DNA of 64,000 bases, from contig NZ_LR590484.1 in the NCBI RefSeq assembly GCF_901482695.1, positions 5,766,001 through 5,830,000 of the forward strand. Reading direction: 5' to 3'. The first letter of the stretch is position 1, and each line of letters starts with the position of its first letter. This DNA comes from Sphingobacterium thalpophilum (lineage in GTDB: Bacteria > Bacteroidota > Bacteroidia > Sphingobacteriales > Sphingobacteriaceae). This document shows, piece after piece, positions 36,651 through 46,414 of this stretch. The notes beneath the pieces are model-generated. The model ran no database searches. It was given only the letters and a program-made list of their open reading frames with translations, and was not told the DNA's origin. The position numbers were made by a program, and so were the translations under genes.

Positions 36651-37754
36651 TGACTTTGGTGCTGGGATAAATATAGGAGCTTGCTGTTCCGTTACACTAC
36701 TTGTTGCTCCCTCGATAACAGGCCAGCCCTGTTGCCAATTAACCTGATCCAGTAGAAGCATACGCCGGTTACCTCCCGTAGGAACCCGCGGCCGTTTTGG
36801 ATCCATAGCATGGTAAAGTATCCAGTCCTTTCCGCGATCATCACGAATAATCCGGGAGCTATGTCCAGTTCCCACAAAGCGATCGTTTCCCCTTAACAAG
36901 AGCGTGCCACTCCCCCGTTTAGTCAGGTCCCGGCCTTCGCGATCCAAGTAGGGGCCCCGCAGATGTTTAGATCTGCCAACGAGGATATGATAAGTGCTTT
37001 TCTCCCCCTCACAGCACGAGCCTTTTGAGCCTATAAAATAATAATAGCCGTTCCGCTTATGAATCACGACTGCTTCGAAATCCCCCGCAGCAACCTTAAA
37101 CTTCTTACTTAAGTCAGGTATGGCGGTACCGTTATCATCCAGTTCGATGCCATAGGTACCTTGGGTCGGGGCATCACTAAAACTTCCCCAGAAGAGATAA
37201 TTACGACCATTTTCCCGGAAAAAATACGGGTCGATTGAGTTGGGTACATCGATTTCTTTGCTATCGAATAGTTTCCCCTGATCAACAAACGGTCCTTGGG
37301 GATTTTCAGCTATCGCAACCCCGATGCCGGGATTAGGATCGCCCCAGGTCGAATACGCATAATACATGATGTATTTTCCATTCAGCACAACCACGTCCGG
37401 CGCCCAGATTCCTCCTGCAGCTTTCCAACTGGGTTTAGCAGAAAAAGCTGTACCGATCCAGTTCCAATGCACAAGATCATTGGACTGCAGAATGGACACG
37501 AGGCGCTGCCCTCTACCGTCCCCCCAGTTATCCGCTGTTCCATAAGCGTAAAAGAGTTTATCTTCGGGGCTTCGCACGACAGAGGGGTCAGCAAGTATTG
37601 GTTCAAAGACAGGATTGGAATACATCTTTTTTTGTACCGATAAATTGCCGGTACGGACCGTCTGAGCAACCGAGCCTGCTGAACTCCCACAGGAGTTCAG
37701 CAGGCTCGGTAACACAACTGCGCCGATGCAATATTTTGTTATCAAACGTAACAT
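36645..37754 (-). CDS. Glycoside hydrolase family 43 lipoprotein
   Basis: A 369-residue five-bladed propeller hydrolase anchored as a lipoprotein (lipobox LLNSC, Cys22). The GH43 catalytic base is in ILADPSVVRSPEDKLFYAYGT, the pKa-modulating Asp in NSIDPYFFRENGRNYLFWGS, and the acid Glu in AAGDFEAVVIHKRNGYYYFIGS. The family acts on alpha-L-arabinofuranosides or beta-xylosides. The overall look (SCCEGEKSTYHILVGRSKHLRGPY) is of the endo-arabinanase/arabinofuranosidase branch. A perfect 19-bp inverted repeat falls in the lipobox codons. It is last in the GH127-GH2-GH43 run. Confidence 0.9.
   Translation of the reverse strand: MLRLITKYCIGAVVLPSLLNSCGSSAGSVAQTVRTGNLSVQKKMYSNPVFEPILADPSVVRSPEDKLFYAYGTADNWGDGRGQRLVSILQSNDLVHWNWIGTAFSAKPSWKAAGGIWAPDVVVLNGKYIMYYAYSTWGDPNPGIGVAIAENPQGPFVDQGKLFDSKEIDVPNSIDPYFFRENGRNYLFWGSFSDAPTQGTYGIELDDNGTAIPDLSKKFKVAAGDFEAVVIHKRNGYYYFIGSKGSCCEGEKSTYHILVGRSKHLRGPYLDREGRDLTKRGSGTLLLRGNDRFVGTGHSSRIIRDDRGKDWILYHAMDPKRPRVPTGGNRRMLLLDQVNWQQGWPVIEGATSSVTEQQAPIFIPAPKSS
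37669..37710. repeat. Perfect 19-bp inverted repeat inside GH43 signal region
   Basis: ACCGAGCCTGCTGAACTCC (37669-37687), loop CACA, then its exact reverse complement (37692-37710). It lies within the coding sequence for the lipobox and the following Ser-rich linker. Confidence 0.95.
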
Positions 37755-37809
37755 TAGTTTTTAATTAAATACAAAATCATTACTCATTATACTGTTGATA
37801 TGCTGTAGC

Positions 37810-39654
37810 CTATTTGATTGGAGCCGTATACAATGCCCGGTGCACAGCGTTCAGTTCAGCCTCAGGCATTTTGACGACTTTACGGTCATAAGTCATTAGT
37901 CCATTGGTTTCGACTTCAACATCCGTCGTCTGTGTATAAACTGCCGCCGAAAGCCCCATTGGAATAAGTCTTGTTAAGTCGCGAATCAAATGCTTGTACC
38001 GTTCCAAGAGCTCAGTTTTATTCTTGAAAGTCTGATAGCCCCAATTATCTTTTTGCTGCCAGGTATGTCCATCCACTGGAAGCCCAAGACCTCCAAACTC
38101 ACCGAGTGCTAATACTTGTTTGGATCCGAACAAACGAGGATCTGGCATGGCGGCATCTGGATAATTATGAATATCCAAGATATGGCCTGTTTCCATAAAG
38201 TTACCTCCACTGGCGCTGTTTACTAAACGGGAAGGATCATTGGCGATCGTCCATTCGGTAATCTCTTTCGTTTTAAACTGTCCCCAAGCTTCATTAAAAG
38301 GCACCCAAATGACAATACTTGGAAAATTGTGAAGCACATCCATAATGTTCTTCCATTCCTTTCGATAGTAGCCTTCCGATTGTTGAGTGCGTATTTTATC
38401 ACGATTACCGCCCGATATTTTGCCGGGTTGCATATCCCAATGATTACCTCCTAAATCACCGCTCGGCATGTCCTGCCATACCAGAACACCAATACTATCG
38501 CAGTATCGGTACCAGCGTGCCGGCTCCACTTTAATGTGTTTGCGGATCATATTAAAGCCCATTTCTTTTGTCTTAATAATATCAAACTTCAACGCTTCGT
38601 CGGTCGGAGCAGTATGCAAGCCATCGGGCCACCAACCCTGATCAAGGGGACCGTATTGGAAATTGAACTGATTATTTAACATCAGTCGCTGTATGCCGTT
38701 CTGGTCTTTTTCCATACTTATTTTACGCATTGCAAAATAGCTCTTCGCATGGTCGATCACTTTGCCTTTACGAAGAAGCTGAATTTCTAAGTCGTAAAGC
38801 TTGGGATTGCTGGGTGACCAAGGTTCCAAATTCGGTACAGCAAGGTCAAACAACGTATTGGGCTGGCCAGTTTGTTCTTTAATCACCCGGCTTCCGTCCA
38901 ACGCCCGCACTTTGATTTCGTCGCCGGCCTGGCTTCCTTCTACTATTGCTTGGAAAGCTAAGACTCCCTGATCCAAATTAGGCGTCTGTTTGGTATTAAC
39001 AATATAGGTCTGTGGTACACTTTCAAGCCATACTGTTTGCCATATACCTGTTACTGGGGTATACCAAATTCCATTGGGATGATTTACCTGCTTGCCTCTG
39101 GGCTGGGGGCCATCATCTGTCGGGTCCCAAACGCGCAAGGCGACTTCCTGTTTCGCCCCTTTCTTAAGCAAACGAGTTATATCCATGGAAAATGGATCAA
39201 AACCACCTTCATGGCGCCCGACCAGTTGGCCATTGACATATACATCACATTGCCAGTCAACGGCACCGAAATGCAACAACACCTTATTCTTGCTCACAGA
39301 TTTATCTAGTGTTATGACATTGTAGTACCATAGTGCTTTATCTTTTCCAACCTGCTTGCCGACTCCTGAAAGCGCGGATTCTATGGCAAAAGGAACTAAA
39401 ATTTGACCATCCCATTGAGCAGGGATCTCTTTTGTATCCACCCCGGTCACCGCGTATTTCCATAATCCATTCAAGTTTTGCCAGTTGTTGGATCTTATTA
39501 ATTGTGGTCTTGGGTATTCCGGATGTGGCTGCCGGGGTGTTATTTTTTCTGCCCAAGGGGTCAATATATGCGTATTGACTGGTTTCCAATCTTGCGCAAA
39601 ATTCAATTGAGCAGCTACCATCAAGCTCGCAAAAAATAAGGTTTTTTTCATCAT
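37810..39654 (-). CDS. Glycoside hydrolase family 2 protein
   Basis: A 614-residue exported enzyme (signal peptide ending NFAQ) with GH2 architecture: sugar-binding jelly-roll (residues about 40-200, VLLHFGAVDWQCDVYVNGQLVGRHEGGFDPFSMDIT), Ig-like domain and TIM barrel from about 310. The acid/base Glu lies in WVPFNEAWGQF and the nucleophile Glu in LALGEFGGLGLP. GH2 covers beta-galactosidase, beta-glucuronidase, beta-mannosidase and alpha-L-arabinofuranosidase activities; the sequence does not decide. It lies 22 bases after GH127 and upstream of GH43. Confidence 0.9.
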   Translation of the reverse strand: MMKKTLFFASLMVAAQLNFAQDWKPVNTHILTPWAEKITPRQPHPEYPRPQLIRSNNWQNLNGLWKYAVTGVDTKEIPAQWDGQILVPFAIESALSGVGKQVGKDKALWYYNVITLDKSVSKNKVLLHFGAVDWQCDVYVNGQLVGRHEGGFDPFSMDITRLLKKGAKQEVALRVWDPTDDGPQPRGKQVNHPNGIWYTPVTGIWQTVWLESVPQTYIVNTKQTPNLDQGVLAFQAIVEGSQAGDEIKVRALDGSRVIKEQTGQPNTLFDLAVPNLEPWSPSNPKLYDLEIQLLRKGKVIDHAKSYFAMRKISMEKDQNGIQRLMLNNQFNFQYGPLDQGWWPDGLHTAPTDEALKFDIIKTKEMGFNMIRKHIKVEPARWYRYCDSIGVLVWQDMPSGDLGGNHWDMQPGKISGGNRDKIRTQQSEGYYRKEWKNIMDVLHNFPSIVIWVPFNEAWGQFKTKEITEWTIANDPSRLVNSASGGNFMETGHILDIHNYPDAAMPDPRLFGSKQVLALGEFGGLGLPVDGHTWQQKDNWGYQTFKNKTELLERYKHLIRDLTRLIPMGLSAAVYTQTTDVEVETNGLMTYDRKVVKMPEAELNAVHRALYTAPIK

Positions 39655-39676
39655 AAAAGCTGTTTTATTTATATAT

Positions 39677-41731
39677 TTATTGTTTAATAGTTGGAAAAGC
39701 CGAGATACGCAATCGAGCAGCCCCCATCGGGATAAGTTCTACTTCCTGCACTGCAGCCGTACTTTCAACAGGACTCACAGGCAATACTCCCGTCAATCCG
39801 TTTTCATCAATCTTCCAGCCATCGACTTGTTTTGCCTTCACCATAATTGAAATTGGTACCGCATCTGCGCTAAAGGGAAAGTTGTCCTTCGGCCAAGGAC
39901 GTCTGACGATTTTTAACCGGTCGACAGTTTTCAACTGCTGTGAAAGCAAACCATAATTCCAGTCGCTGGCAGGCAGAATTTCGTAGGAGGGCCATTTTGC
40001 CGGATCAGCTGTTTCCTGCCATTTCGAATCGCCAATTGCGGAAACTTTACTGTCCTTTTTTACATAGTTTTCTTTAATTTTCAGCGCATAAGTAAGCGGT
40101 CCGCGTTGGATACTAACCGCATTCTTGTTTTCGGTCCAGGTTTTTAAAGCCACGTGCATAGGCAGCGAAAGCTCTACTCGATCGCCGTCCTGCCATGCCC
40201 GATCAATGCGTATGTACTTTGTACCTGCACTTATACGTTGGGATTTACCATTGATCTTGACCTGTGCTTGTGTCGCCCAAGCTGGTATCCGCAAATAGAA
40301 TGGAAAACTGACTGTCTTTCCATAGGTATCCATTTCGAAATGGAGTGCCTCCTCAAAGGGATAATCTGTAACCTGCTTCACCTTTATTCTCTGGTTATTG
40401 GCTACTTTAGCTTCAGCAGTAGAAGCCGCATATAAGACAGCAGCAAGCCCATTATCATTGGTGGCCATATAAAGATGCTCGGCGTAATAGGGCCAGCCCT
40501 GGCTATGGTTATGCTGGCAACACCGAGAACTAAACGGATTCATCATCAGGAACGGCCCATTGTTGTCAATTCCAGGAGCGTGGTTATGGCTGTCACTGAT
40601 ACTCATGTTGGGACTTGTGATATAACGTAATGCTTTAAAGTCAGCGGTGACTGCTGCGGGATAAGTATTAAAAGCAACTTCCTCAGCATGATCTGCCCAG
40701 AATGGATCTCCTGTTATCCCCAACAGAATTTCGTTGGATGCCATCTGCTCCACCATACCGCAGGTTTCAACTCCTTGACGTGGATCGGTATAACCGGGAC
40801 GAGCGTTTTCATCAGCACCAAACATCCCGCCCGGTACTTGTCCAAAGACTTGTCGCACAAATTGAAAATTATCATAAGTTGCCTTTAAATCCTCCTCAGC
40901 CTGGCTCTTGAGATAATAAGTAGCAGGTTCTCTAAAACACTGTGCGATATTGACGTTATGCCAATTGGGTAAATCATTTTTCTGTCGCCAATTCGCGGTA
41001 TTTCGATGAATTTTGTCAGCAAGCTCCAGTAACCAACCATTATCTGAAGTCCGATTGTACAGCCAATAAACGGACAACAGGTTATCTCCGCCCCGACTAT
41101 TTTCCCAATAGTCTTTCAAGAAAAAACTGTCTGGTAAATTTGCCTGCCATTTAAAGTAATTGGTCATCAGAGTAAGCACGCGTTGATCTCCGCTATATTC
41201 ATAATACGACTGCAGGCACCAAAGCATAATCATGTTGCCCCACAGATCAGGCTTATTGTTTCGCAGAATCAATGGACCAAAGTAGCCATCGGGTCGCTGG
41301 CTTCTGATTGCGGCTTCAAGCCATATTTTAGACTCGGCAATAATACCGGGATCCTTTAATATATAGCCTAAATTTGCATAACCTTTCAACCAATACGGAA
41401 CCTCCTCCCAACCGTAGTCACCTTTGCCATCCGTGCTCAACCAAGCGTTATTCTTTTTGGATAGCCAAGCACTGATTTCACCTAAATGTCCAGTCAGACC
41501 ATCTTTCTGCAATTCCAGGTACTTGCCCAGCCATCCCTGAGGAACGATGTTCCCGACAGGTAATTTCAGCAAAGCGTTCTGTTTTAGCGGAAAGCGGTTG
41601 TTTATATAATTTAAGTTTGTACCTGCCAGCGGCAGCTGCCTGACCTCAGTCACTATACTCGTCTGAGCCGAAGCGAATAGGCAAAGACCGGTCAAATAAG
41701 ATAATAGGGCAACTTTTTTTATCATTATCAA
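39677..41731 (-). CDS. GH127-like beta-L-arabinofuranosidase (DUF1680)
   Basis: A 684-residue exported protein (leader ending FASAQ) with the (alpha/alpha)6 barrel of GH127/GH146. The zinc-thiolate catalytic set is recognisable: the Glu-Thr-Cys element in GVETCGMVEQM and the double Cys in SSRCCQHNHSQGWPYYAEHLYM about 80 residues later, corresponding to Glu338/Cys340 and Cys417/Cys418 of HypBA1. The family removes beta-L-arabinofuranose from hydroxyproline-linked glycans or arabino-oligosaccharides. It pairs with GH43 and GH2 downstream, which points to an arabinose-containing glycan. Confidence 0.88.
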   Translation of the reverse strand: MIMIKKVALLSYLTGLCLFASAQTSIVTEVRQLPLAGTNLNYINNRFPLKQNALLKLPVGNIVPQGWLGKYLELQKDGLTGHLGEISAWLSKKNNAWLSTDGKGDYGWEEVPYWLKGYANLGYILKDPGIIAESKIWLEAAIRSQRPDGYFGPLILRNNKPDLWGNMIMLWCLQSYYEYSGDQRVLTLMTNYFKWQANLPDSFFLKDYWENSRGGDNLLSVYWLYNRTSDNGWLLELADKIHRNTANWRQKNDLPNWHNVNIAQCFREPATYYLKSQAEEDLKATYDNFQFVRQVFGQVPGGMFGADENARPGYTDPRQGVETCGMVEQMASNEILLGITGDPFWADHAEEVAFNTYPAAVTADFKALRYITSPNMSISDSHNHAPGIDNNGPFLMMNPFSSRCCQHNHSQGWPYYAEHLYMATNDNGLAAVLYAASTAEAKVANNQRIKVKQVTDYPFEEALHFEMDTYGKTVSFPFYLRIPAWATQAQVKINGKSQRISAGTKYIRIDRAWQDGDRVELSLPMHVALKTWTENKNAVSIQRGPLTYALKIKENYVKKDSKVSAIGDSKWQETADPAKWPSYEILPASDWNYGLLSQQLKTVDRLKIVRRPWPKDNFPFSADAVPISIMVKAKQVDGWKIDENGLTGVLPVSPVESTAAVQEVELIPMGAARLRISAFPTIKQ

Positions 41732-41870
41732 TGGATTAGTATTATAACTGATTAGTCAAATTTATGTTTTAATTAACACTTAAAAGGATTTATTTTTCTC
41801 AAAACACTGCCTATTTGTATCAAATGTGATTAATGATACCAAGGTCTGTTATGCTAAGAAGGAAACAAAA

Positions 41871-41914
41871 GAGAAAGCACATCACTTCACAGCGAGATGC
41901 TTTCAACCAATCAT
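41871..41914 (-). terminator. Possible terminator after the mutarotase gene
   Basis: GAAAGC...ATC pairs with GATGCTTTC (9 bp, 2-base bulge), and on the minus strand the stem is followed by a T-rich stretch. It lies just after the mutarotase stop and would partly separate it from GH127. Confidence 0.4.
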
Positions 41915-41926
41915 TATAAATATGAA

Positions 41927-43087
41927 TTATTTTACCGAAAAACGGTAGAGGGATTTGGTATGATAAATAGCTCCGGGCGACAAGACTGTCGTCGGAAAAT
42001 TAGGCTGATTAGGCGAGTCGGGGAAATGCTGAGGTTCTAAACAGAATGCTGTTCTAAAGGAATCTTTTGCACCGTTTTTAAGCTGCACCTGTTCGTTCAT
42101 AAAATTACCGCTGTAAAACTGTATGCCCGGCTCAGTAGTGAGAATATCCATAACAATACCGGATTTATCACCGACCACACGCGCCGCTTTATACCAATCA
42201 CCCTCTTTTTCCTGCGCCAAAACAAAATTATGGTCATATCCCTTGCCATATTCTAATTGCAGATCTCGAGCATCGATATCCTTTCCAATTCGTTTCATTA
42301 CAGTAAAATCAAATGGTGTCCCTTTTACGGTAGCCAGCTGACCTGTTGGTATCAGTGTGCTATCCACCGGAGTATATTGCTCTGCAAATAGCTGAAGCTC
42401 ATGATTTAAGATTGTGCCGCTCCCTTCTCCATTCAGGTTAAAATACGCATGGTTTGTTAAATTGATGACTGTCTTTTGATCAGATTGTGCCCGATAGGTG
42501 ATTTCTAACTCATTATTATCATGTAAGGTATAGGTAACCTCCATATTGATATTGCCAGGAAATCCCTCGTGCCGATCAGGCAACGTATAACTAAAAGTAA
42601 GTGACGATTTATTAGATGACTTCAAAGTCCAGTTGGCAAAATGAACTCCTTTAAAACCACCATGAAGCGTATTCGGACCATTATTGACCGCCAGTCTATA
42701 CCTTTGGTCATCTAATATGAATTGTCCTTTTGCTATGCGGTTACCGAACGGTCCAACTATTGTACCGAAAAATGGTTCTTTCGGGTTATTGTAACTACTG
42801 GCTTTAGAAAAGCCTAAAACCACGTCAACAAAGTTGCCCTCCCGGTCGGGAACCCATAAACCCACCAAACGAGCACCAAAGTTTGTCAAGTATGCTTTTG
42901 CACCCGTTGAGTTACTTAATTCGTATAAATAGGACACTTTTTGATCGACTACCGCTTTAAAGGAAGTGGTGTCCATATAACTTATCTGAGAATCAGGTTT
43001 ATTTTTCTCTGATTTGCGAGACTGCTGACAGGAGCTCCCCAGTACTATTAGAGCCATTGCCGCAGTCAATGCCGATATTCCGTTCAT
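41927..43087 (-). CDS. Aldose 1-epimerase (galactose mutarotase family), lipoprotein
   Basis: A 386-residue mutarotase, interconverting alpha and beta anomers of hexoses or pentoses such as galactose or arabinose. It carries a lipoprotein signal (IVLGSSCQQS, Cys20). Family motifs are FGNRIAKGQF, NGPNTLHGG, the catalytic His in LTNHAYFNLNG, GKGYDHNFVL and the catalytic Glu in TTEPGIQFYSGNFM. Its extracytoplasmic site fits processing of sugars released by the neighbouring glycosidases. It is divergent from the HTCS sensor gene, with a palindrome in between. Confidence 0.93.
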   Translation of the reverse strand: MNGISALTAAMALIVLGSSCQQSRKSEKNKPDSQISYMDTTSFKAVVDQKVSYLYELSNSTGAKAYLTNFGARLVGLWVPDREGNFVDVVLGFSKASSYNNPKEPFFGTIVGPFGNRIAKGQFILDDQRYRLAVNNGPNTLHGGFKGVHFANWTLKSSNKSSLTFSYTLPDRHEGFPGNINMEVTYTLHDNNELEITYRAQSDQKTVINLTNHAYFNLNGEGSGTILNHELQLFAEQYTPVDSTLIPTGQLATVKGTPFDFTVMKRIGKDIDARDLQLEYGKGYDHNFVLAQEKEGDWYKAARVVGDKSGIVMDILTTEPGIQFYSGNFMNEQVQLKNGAKDSFRTAFCLEPQHFPDSPNQPNFPTTVLSPGAIYHTKSLYRFSVK

Positions 43088-43122
43088 TCGTTTTGATTTA
43101 TAGGGTTTATAATCCTAGTTTA

Positions 43123-43145
43123 AGATAAGAACGATATTCTTATCT
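43123..43145. promoter_or_regulatory. 9-bp palindrome between mutarotase and HTCS genes
   Basis: AGATAAGAA and TTCTTATCT are exact inverted copies with a 5-base spacer, 36 bases upstream of the mutarotase start and 111 bases upstream of the sensor gene. The place suits an operator for the adjacent regulator. Confidence 0.45.
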
Positions 43146-43255
43146 ATATTTTTTATAATTTTAGCAATTACAATCTATCGCCTAAAGTGCTAAATATTTT
43201 AATTTTAATATGATTAATTTGTTTCATTTTAACGCTATTTTGTATCAATATGTGA

Positions 43256-46200
43256 ATGATCATGGCAAACCTAAAATCTCTGTTTATTCTTTTTCTGTTG
43301 TTGGTGGGGGAATTGGTCTGTGCCCAGCCCTATTATTTTAACCATTATCAGATCAACGAAGGTCTATCCAACAATGCAGTGATCTGTAGCATGCAGGACA
43401 GCTATGGATTTTTGTGGTTTGGAACAAAGGATGGCTTAAACCGATTTGACGGACATAATTTCCGACATTTTAATTCTTCGACCACCGAAAAAAACAGCCT
43501 TGGCGGCAACAACATTATTTCGCTAAGAGAAGACTTTAATAAACATATCTGGGTCGGCACCGATCAGGGTATTTATTGCTATAATCCGGTAGACGAACAA
43601 TTTAGATTGCTCAGCAAAGAGTTTGAAAACGCTGACGTACCGGTGATCATCACTGATCAAAAACAAAGAATCTGGTTTATCTCCAATGGTATGCTTTATT
43701 GTCACGATCTGATCAAACAGATCACCAAACAGATTACCCAATCAGATCTCTATATCACATCGGTCAGCTGCACAAAAAATGGAAACATATATTTTGGTAC
43801 ACCTGAAGGCAAGATGTTCCAAGTAGACAAGTCCGGCCGGCCATTTTTGATGCTCGATTTCCAACTAAAATACGGTGCGAAAGATTGGTTTAGTATTGAG
43901 AAAATTGCGGAAAACCGGCAAGGAGAATTATTAATAGGCACTTCTAAATCAGGTGTCTATACATACAATCTGAAATCCAGAATTCTGAAATCTATTTTGG
44001 GACCTGATCACGTGCACCAGTTCCTATATGTACGGGATATCCTGCAACCAAATGAGAACGAATATTGGTTTGCCACTGAATCTGGCCTCTTTATTTACCG
44101 AATTGACAGCCAAACCTTTATCAATATTCAAAAAGAACGGGAAAATCCATGGGGTATTTCTGATAATGCGGTATATAATATTTTGCAAGATAAAGATCAG
44201 GGCATTTGGATAGGCACCTACTTTGGTGGAATCAACTACTATCATAAAAATAACAGCATCATCGAGAAATTTTTACCGGGGGAGCAGCCGGGCCGCCTAA
44301 AGGGATCCGTTGTCCGTATTATCAGAAAAGACGCTTCGGGTCATATATGGATCGGTACCGAAAATGGCGGATTGTCTAAATTAGACCCACTTTCTGGCAA
44401 TATCGAAAACTATTCGGAAAAAAAAGGCAACCTAGCCAACAATAATATACATGGTATCCTTCCGATCCAGGATAAGCTGCTTGTGGGCTCCTTTGTCAAT
44501 GGTCTGGATATCTTCGATGCGACGGCGAAGCGCGTCACCTATCATATTGATAGAAATAGCTCTGTTAAATCGGATCTGCAAAGCAATTTTCTTTTCTTCA
44601 TACAACAGACCCGAAATGGAGACATATTAGCGGCATCTACACGCGGATTTTATCGATTTGATCTTAACACGAAAACATTTCACCTGATATCGAATGTACC
44701 AGCATATATGTTTTATACGACCATTTGGGAAGACAAACGAGGCAATATCTGGCTAGGTACCTGGCGTGATGGGCTGATTTGTTATCATCCAAGAAGCGGA
44801 TATTTTAAACACTACAGACACCATGCGGCAGATCAGCACTCATTACCCAACAACCGTATCAATAGTATCTTTGAAGATTCCAAAAATCAGATTTGGGTGG
44901 CAACAGAAGGTGGTATGGCAAAAAAGCTGCCCCAAGGCGAAGGTTTCGAGAAAATTGGCATAAATGAGGGAATGCCCAGCAACGTCATCTTGGCGTTTCT
45001 CGAAGATCGTCAGAATAATCTTTGGGTAAGTACATCAAAAGGGTTAGTAAGATACAATATATTACATGGCAAAAAGCGGATTTTTAACCTCGAATCCGGT
45101 CTTCCCACAGTTCAGTTCAACTATAACTCATCTTTTAACGATGATGCCGGAAACTTTTATTTTGGAACGATCAACGGGCTGATTCGATTTGATCCCTACA
45201 AGCTCAATGCCATTAACTATAACACTGATATCCCCATCTATATCACGAATCTACAGGTTAACAACAGAATGATACGTCTCGATACAGATAGTAACATTTT
45301 GTCAAAGTCTATCCTCTTTACAGACAAAATCCAGTTAAAACACGATGAGTCGTCATTCAGCCTAGATTTTGCCGCACTGCATTATCAAGCTCCGCATTCT
45401 ATACATTATAGTTATCAAATGGAAGGCCTTGACGAAAATTGGGTAGACATCAACAGTGGTCAGCGCGCGTATTTCACTAAACTGTCACCCGGCAAGTATA
45501 TATTTACCATTAAGGCCAAAGATCCCAATGGAAATACAATACCCACTTTCGCCAGACTTGAAATTGTGATTCTGCCGCCGATCTGGGCCAGTATGCCGGC
45601 ATATATCTGTTATGCCTTAATTTTCTTCGGACTAGTGGCCTTTGTTTTCTATCATTTTAACGAAAAGGTTAAACAGCGTAATAGACAGCATCTTCTAACC
45701 GTCCAAAATCACCGGGAGCAAGAACTATATCGATCAAAAATCAATTTTTATACCGACGTAGCCCATGAGATACGTACGCCGCTCACCTTAATTAAAGCGC
45801 CATTGGAAAAGCTGATGGACAAAGTAGAACATAATCCCGTCACCGACAAACTGTTACTCACGATGCAAAACAATACCGATAAATTGATTAGCCTCAGCAA
45901 TCAGCTGCTGGATTTCAGAAAGGTTGAGGCCGAAGGCTTTAAACTGCGTTTTGAACTCGAGAACATCAGTGAGATTGTACAGGATATTCTGAGTAACTTC
46001 AGCATCACAGCCCAAGCCCAGGAAAAGAGCATACAATCCTCCATTACCCCCTCCATAATGGGCTACATTGATGCTGAAGCTTTCGACAAAATCTGCTACA
46101 ACCTCTTCAATAATGCGCTAAAATACTCCTCAAAATGTATAGAAGTCGATCTAAAGGTTGATAAACAGAAAAATATGCTTATATTAACCGTGAAAAACGA

Positions 46201-46414
46201 CGGTACACTAATTCCGCCGAAAGATAGGGAAAGAATTTTCGAACCATTCAACCGCTCAAAGCAAAATAGGAACGTTCATGGAAGTGGCTTAGGTCTGGCA
46301 CTGACAAAGTCTTTGACATTGAAACACCAAGGCGCCCTATCTTATCATGCTGACGAGTTAGGATGGAACGTGTTTAATTTGACATTACCTTTGAATCACC
46401 ATACAAACTCATGA
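43256..46414 (+). CDS. HTCS-type sensor histidine kinase (reg_prop/Y_Y_Y)
   Basis: A 1052-residue sensor: signal peptide (ELVCAQ), two seven-bladed regulator-propeller (reg_prop) arrays with repeated blades such as IWIGTENGGLSKLD and NLWVSTSKGLVRYN, a Y_Y_Y domain (FSLDFAALHYQAPHSIHYSYQMEGLDENW), a helix near residues 780-800, then kinase domains with the phospho-acceptor His837 in DVAHEIRTPL and HATPase motifs NLFNNALKYS and GSGLGLALTKS. This is the sensor half of a hybrid two-component system, but the receiver and AraC parts are a separate gene overlapping by 4 bases. It senses oligosaccharide in the periplasm and should control the neighbouring glycosidases. Confidence 0.93.
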   Translation: MIMANLKSLFILFLLLVGELVCAQPYYFNHYQINEGLSNNAVICSMQDSYGFLWFGTKDGLNRFDGHNFRHFNSSTTEKNSLGGNNIISLREDFNKHIWVGTDQGIYCYNPVDEQFRLLSKEFENADVPVIITDQKQRIWFISNGMLYCHDLIKQITKQITQSDLYITSVSCTKNGNIYFGTPEGKMFQVDKSGRPFLMLDFQLKYGAKDWFSIEKIAENRQGELLIGTSKSGVYTYNLKSRILKSILGPDHVHQFLYVRDILQPNENEYWFATESGLFIYRIDSQTFINIQKERENPWGISDNAVYNILQDKDQGIWIGTYFGGINYYHKNNSIIEKFLPGEQPGRLKGSVVRIIRKDASGHIWIGTENGGLSKLDPLSGNIENYSEKKGNLANNNIHGILPIQDKLLVGSFVNGLDIFDATAKRVTYHIDRNSSVKSDLQSNFLFFIQQTRNGDILAASTRGFYRFDLNTKTFHLISNVPAYMFYTTIWEDKRGNIWLGTWRDGLICYHPRSGYFKHYRHHAADQHSLPNNRINSIFEDSKNQIWVATEGGMAKKLPQGEGFEKIGINEGMPSNVILAFLEDRQNNLWVSTSKGLVRYNILHGKKRIFNLESGLPTVQFNYNSSFNDDAGNFYFGTINGLIRFDPYKLNAINYNTDIPIYITNLQVNNRMIRLDTDSNILSKSILFTDKIQLKHDESSFSLDFAALHYQAPHSIHYSYQMEGLDENWVDINSGQRAYFTKLSPGKYIFTIKAKDPNGNTIPTFARLEIVILPPIWASMPAYICYALIFFGLVAFVFYHFNEKVKQRNRQHLLTVQNHREQELYRSKINFYTDVAHEIRTPLTLIKAPLEKLMDKVEHNPVTDKLLLTMQNNTDKLISLSNQLLDFRKVEAEGFKLRFELENISEIVQDILSNFSITAQAQEKSIQSSITPSIMGYIDAEAFDKICYNLFNNALKYSSKCIEVDLKVDKQKNMLILTVKNDGTLIPPKDRERIFEPFNRSKQNRNVHGSGLGLALTKSLTLKHQGALSYHADELGWNVFNLTLPLNHHTNS

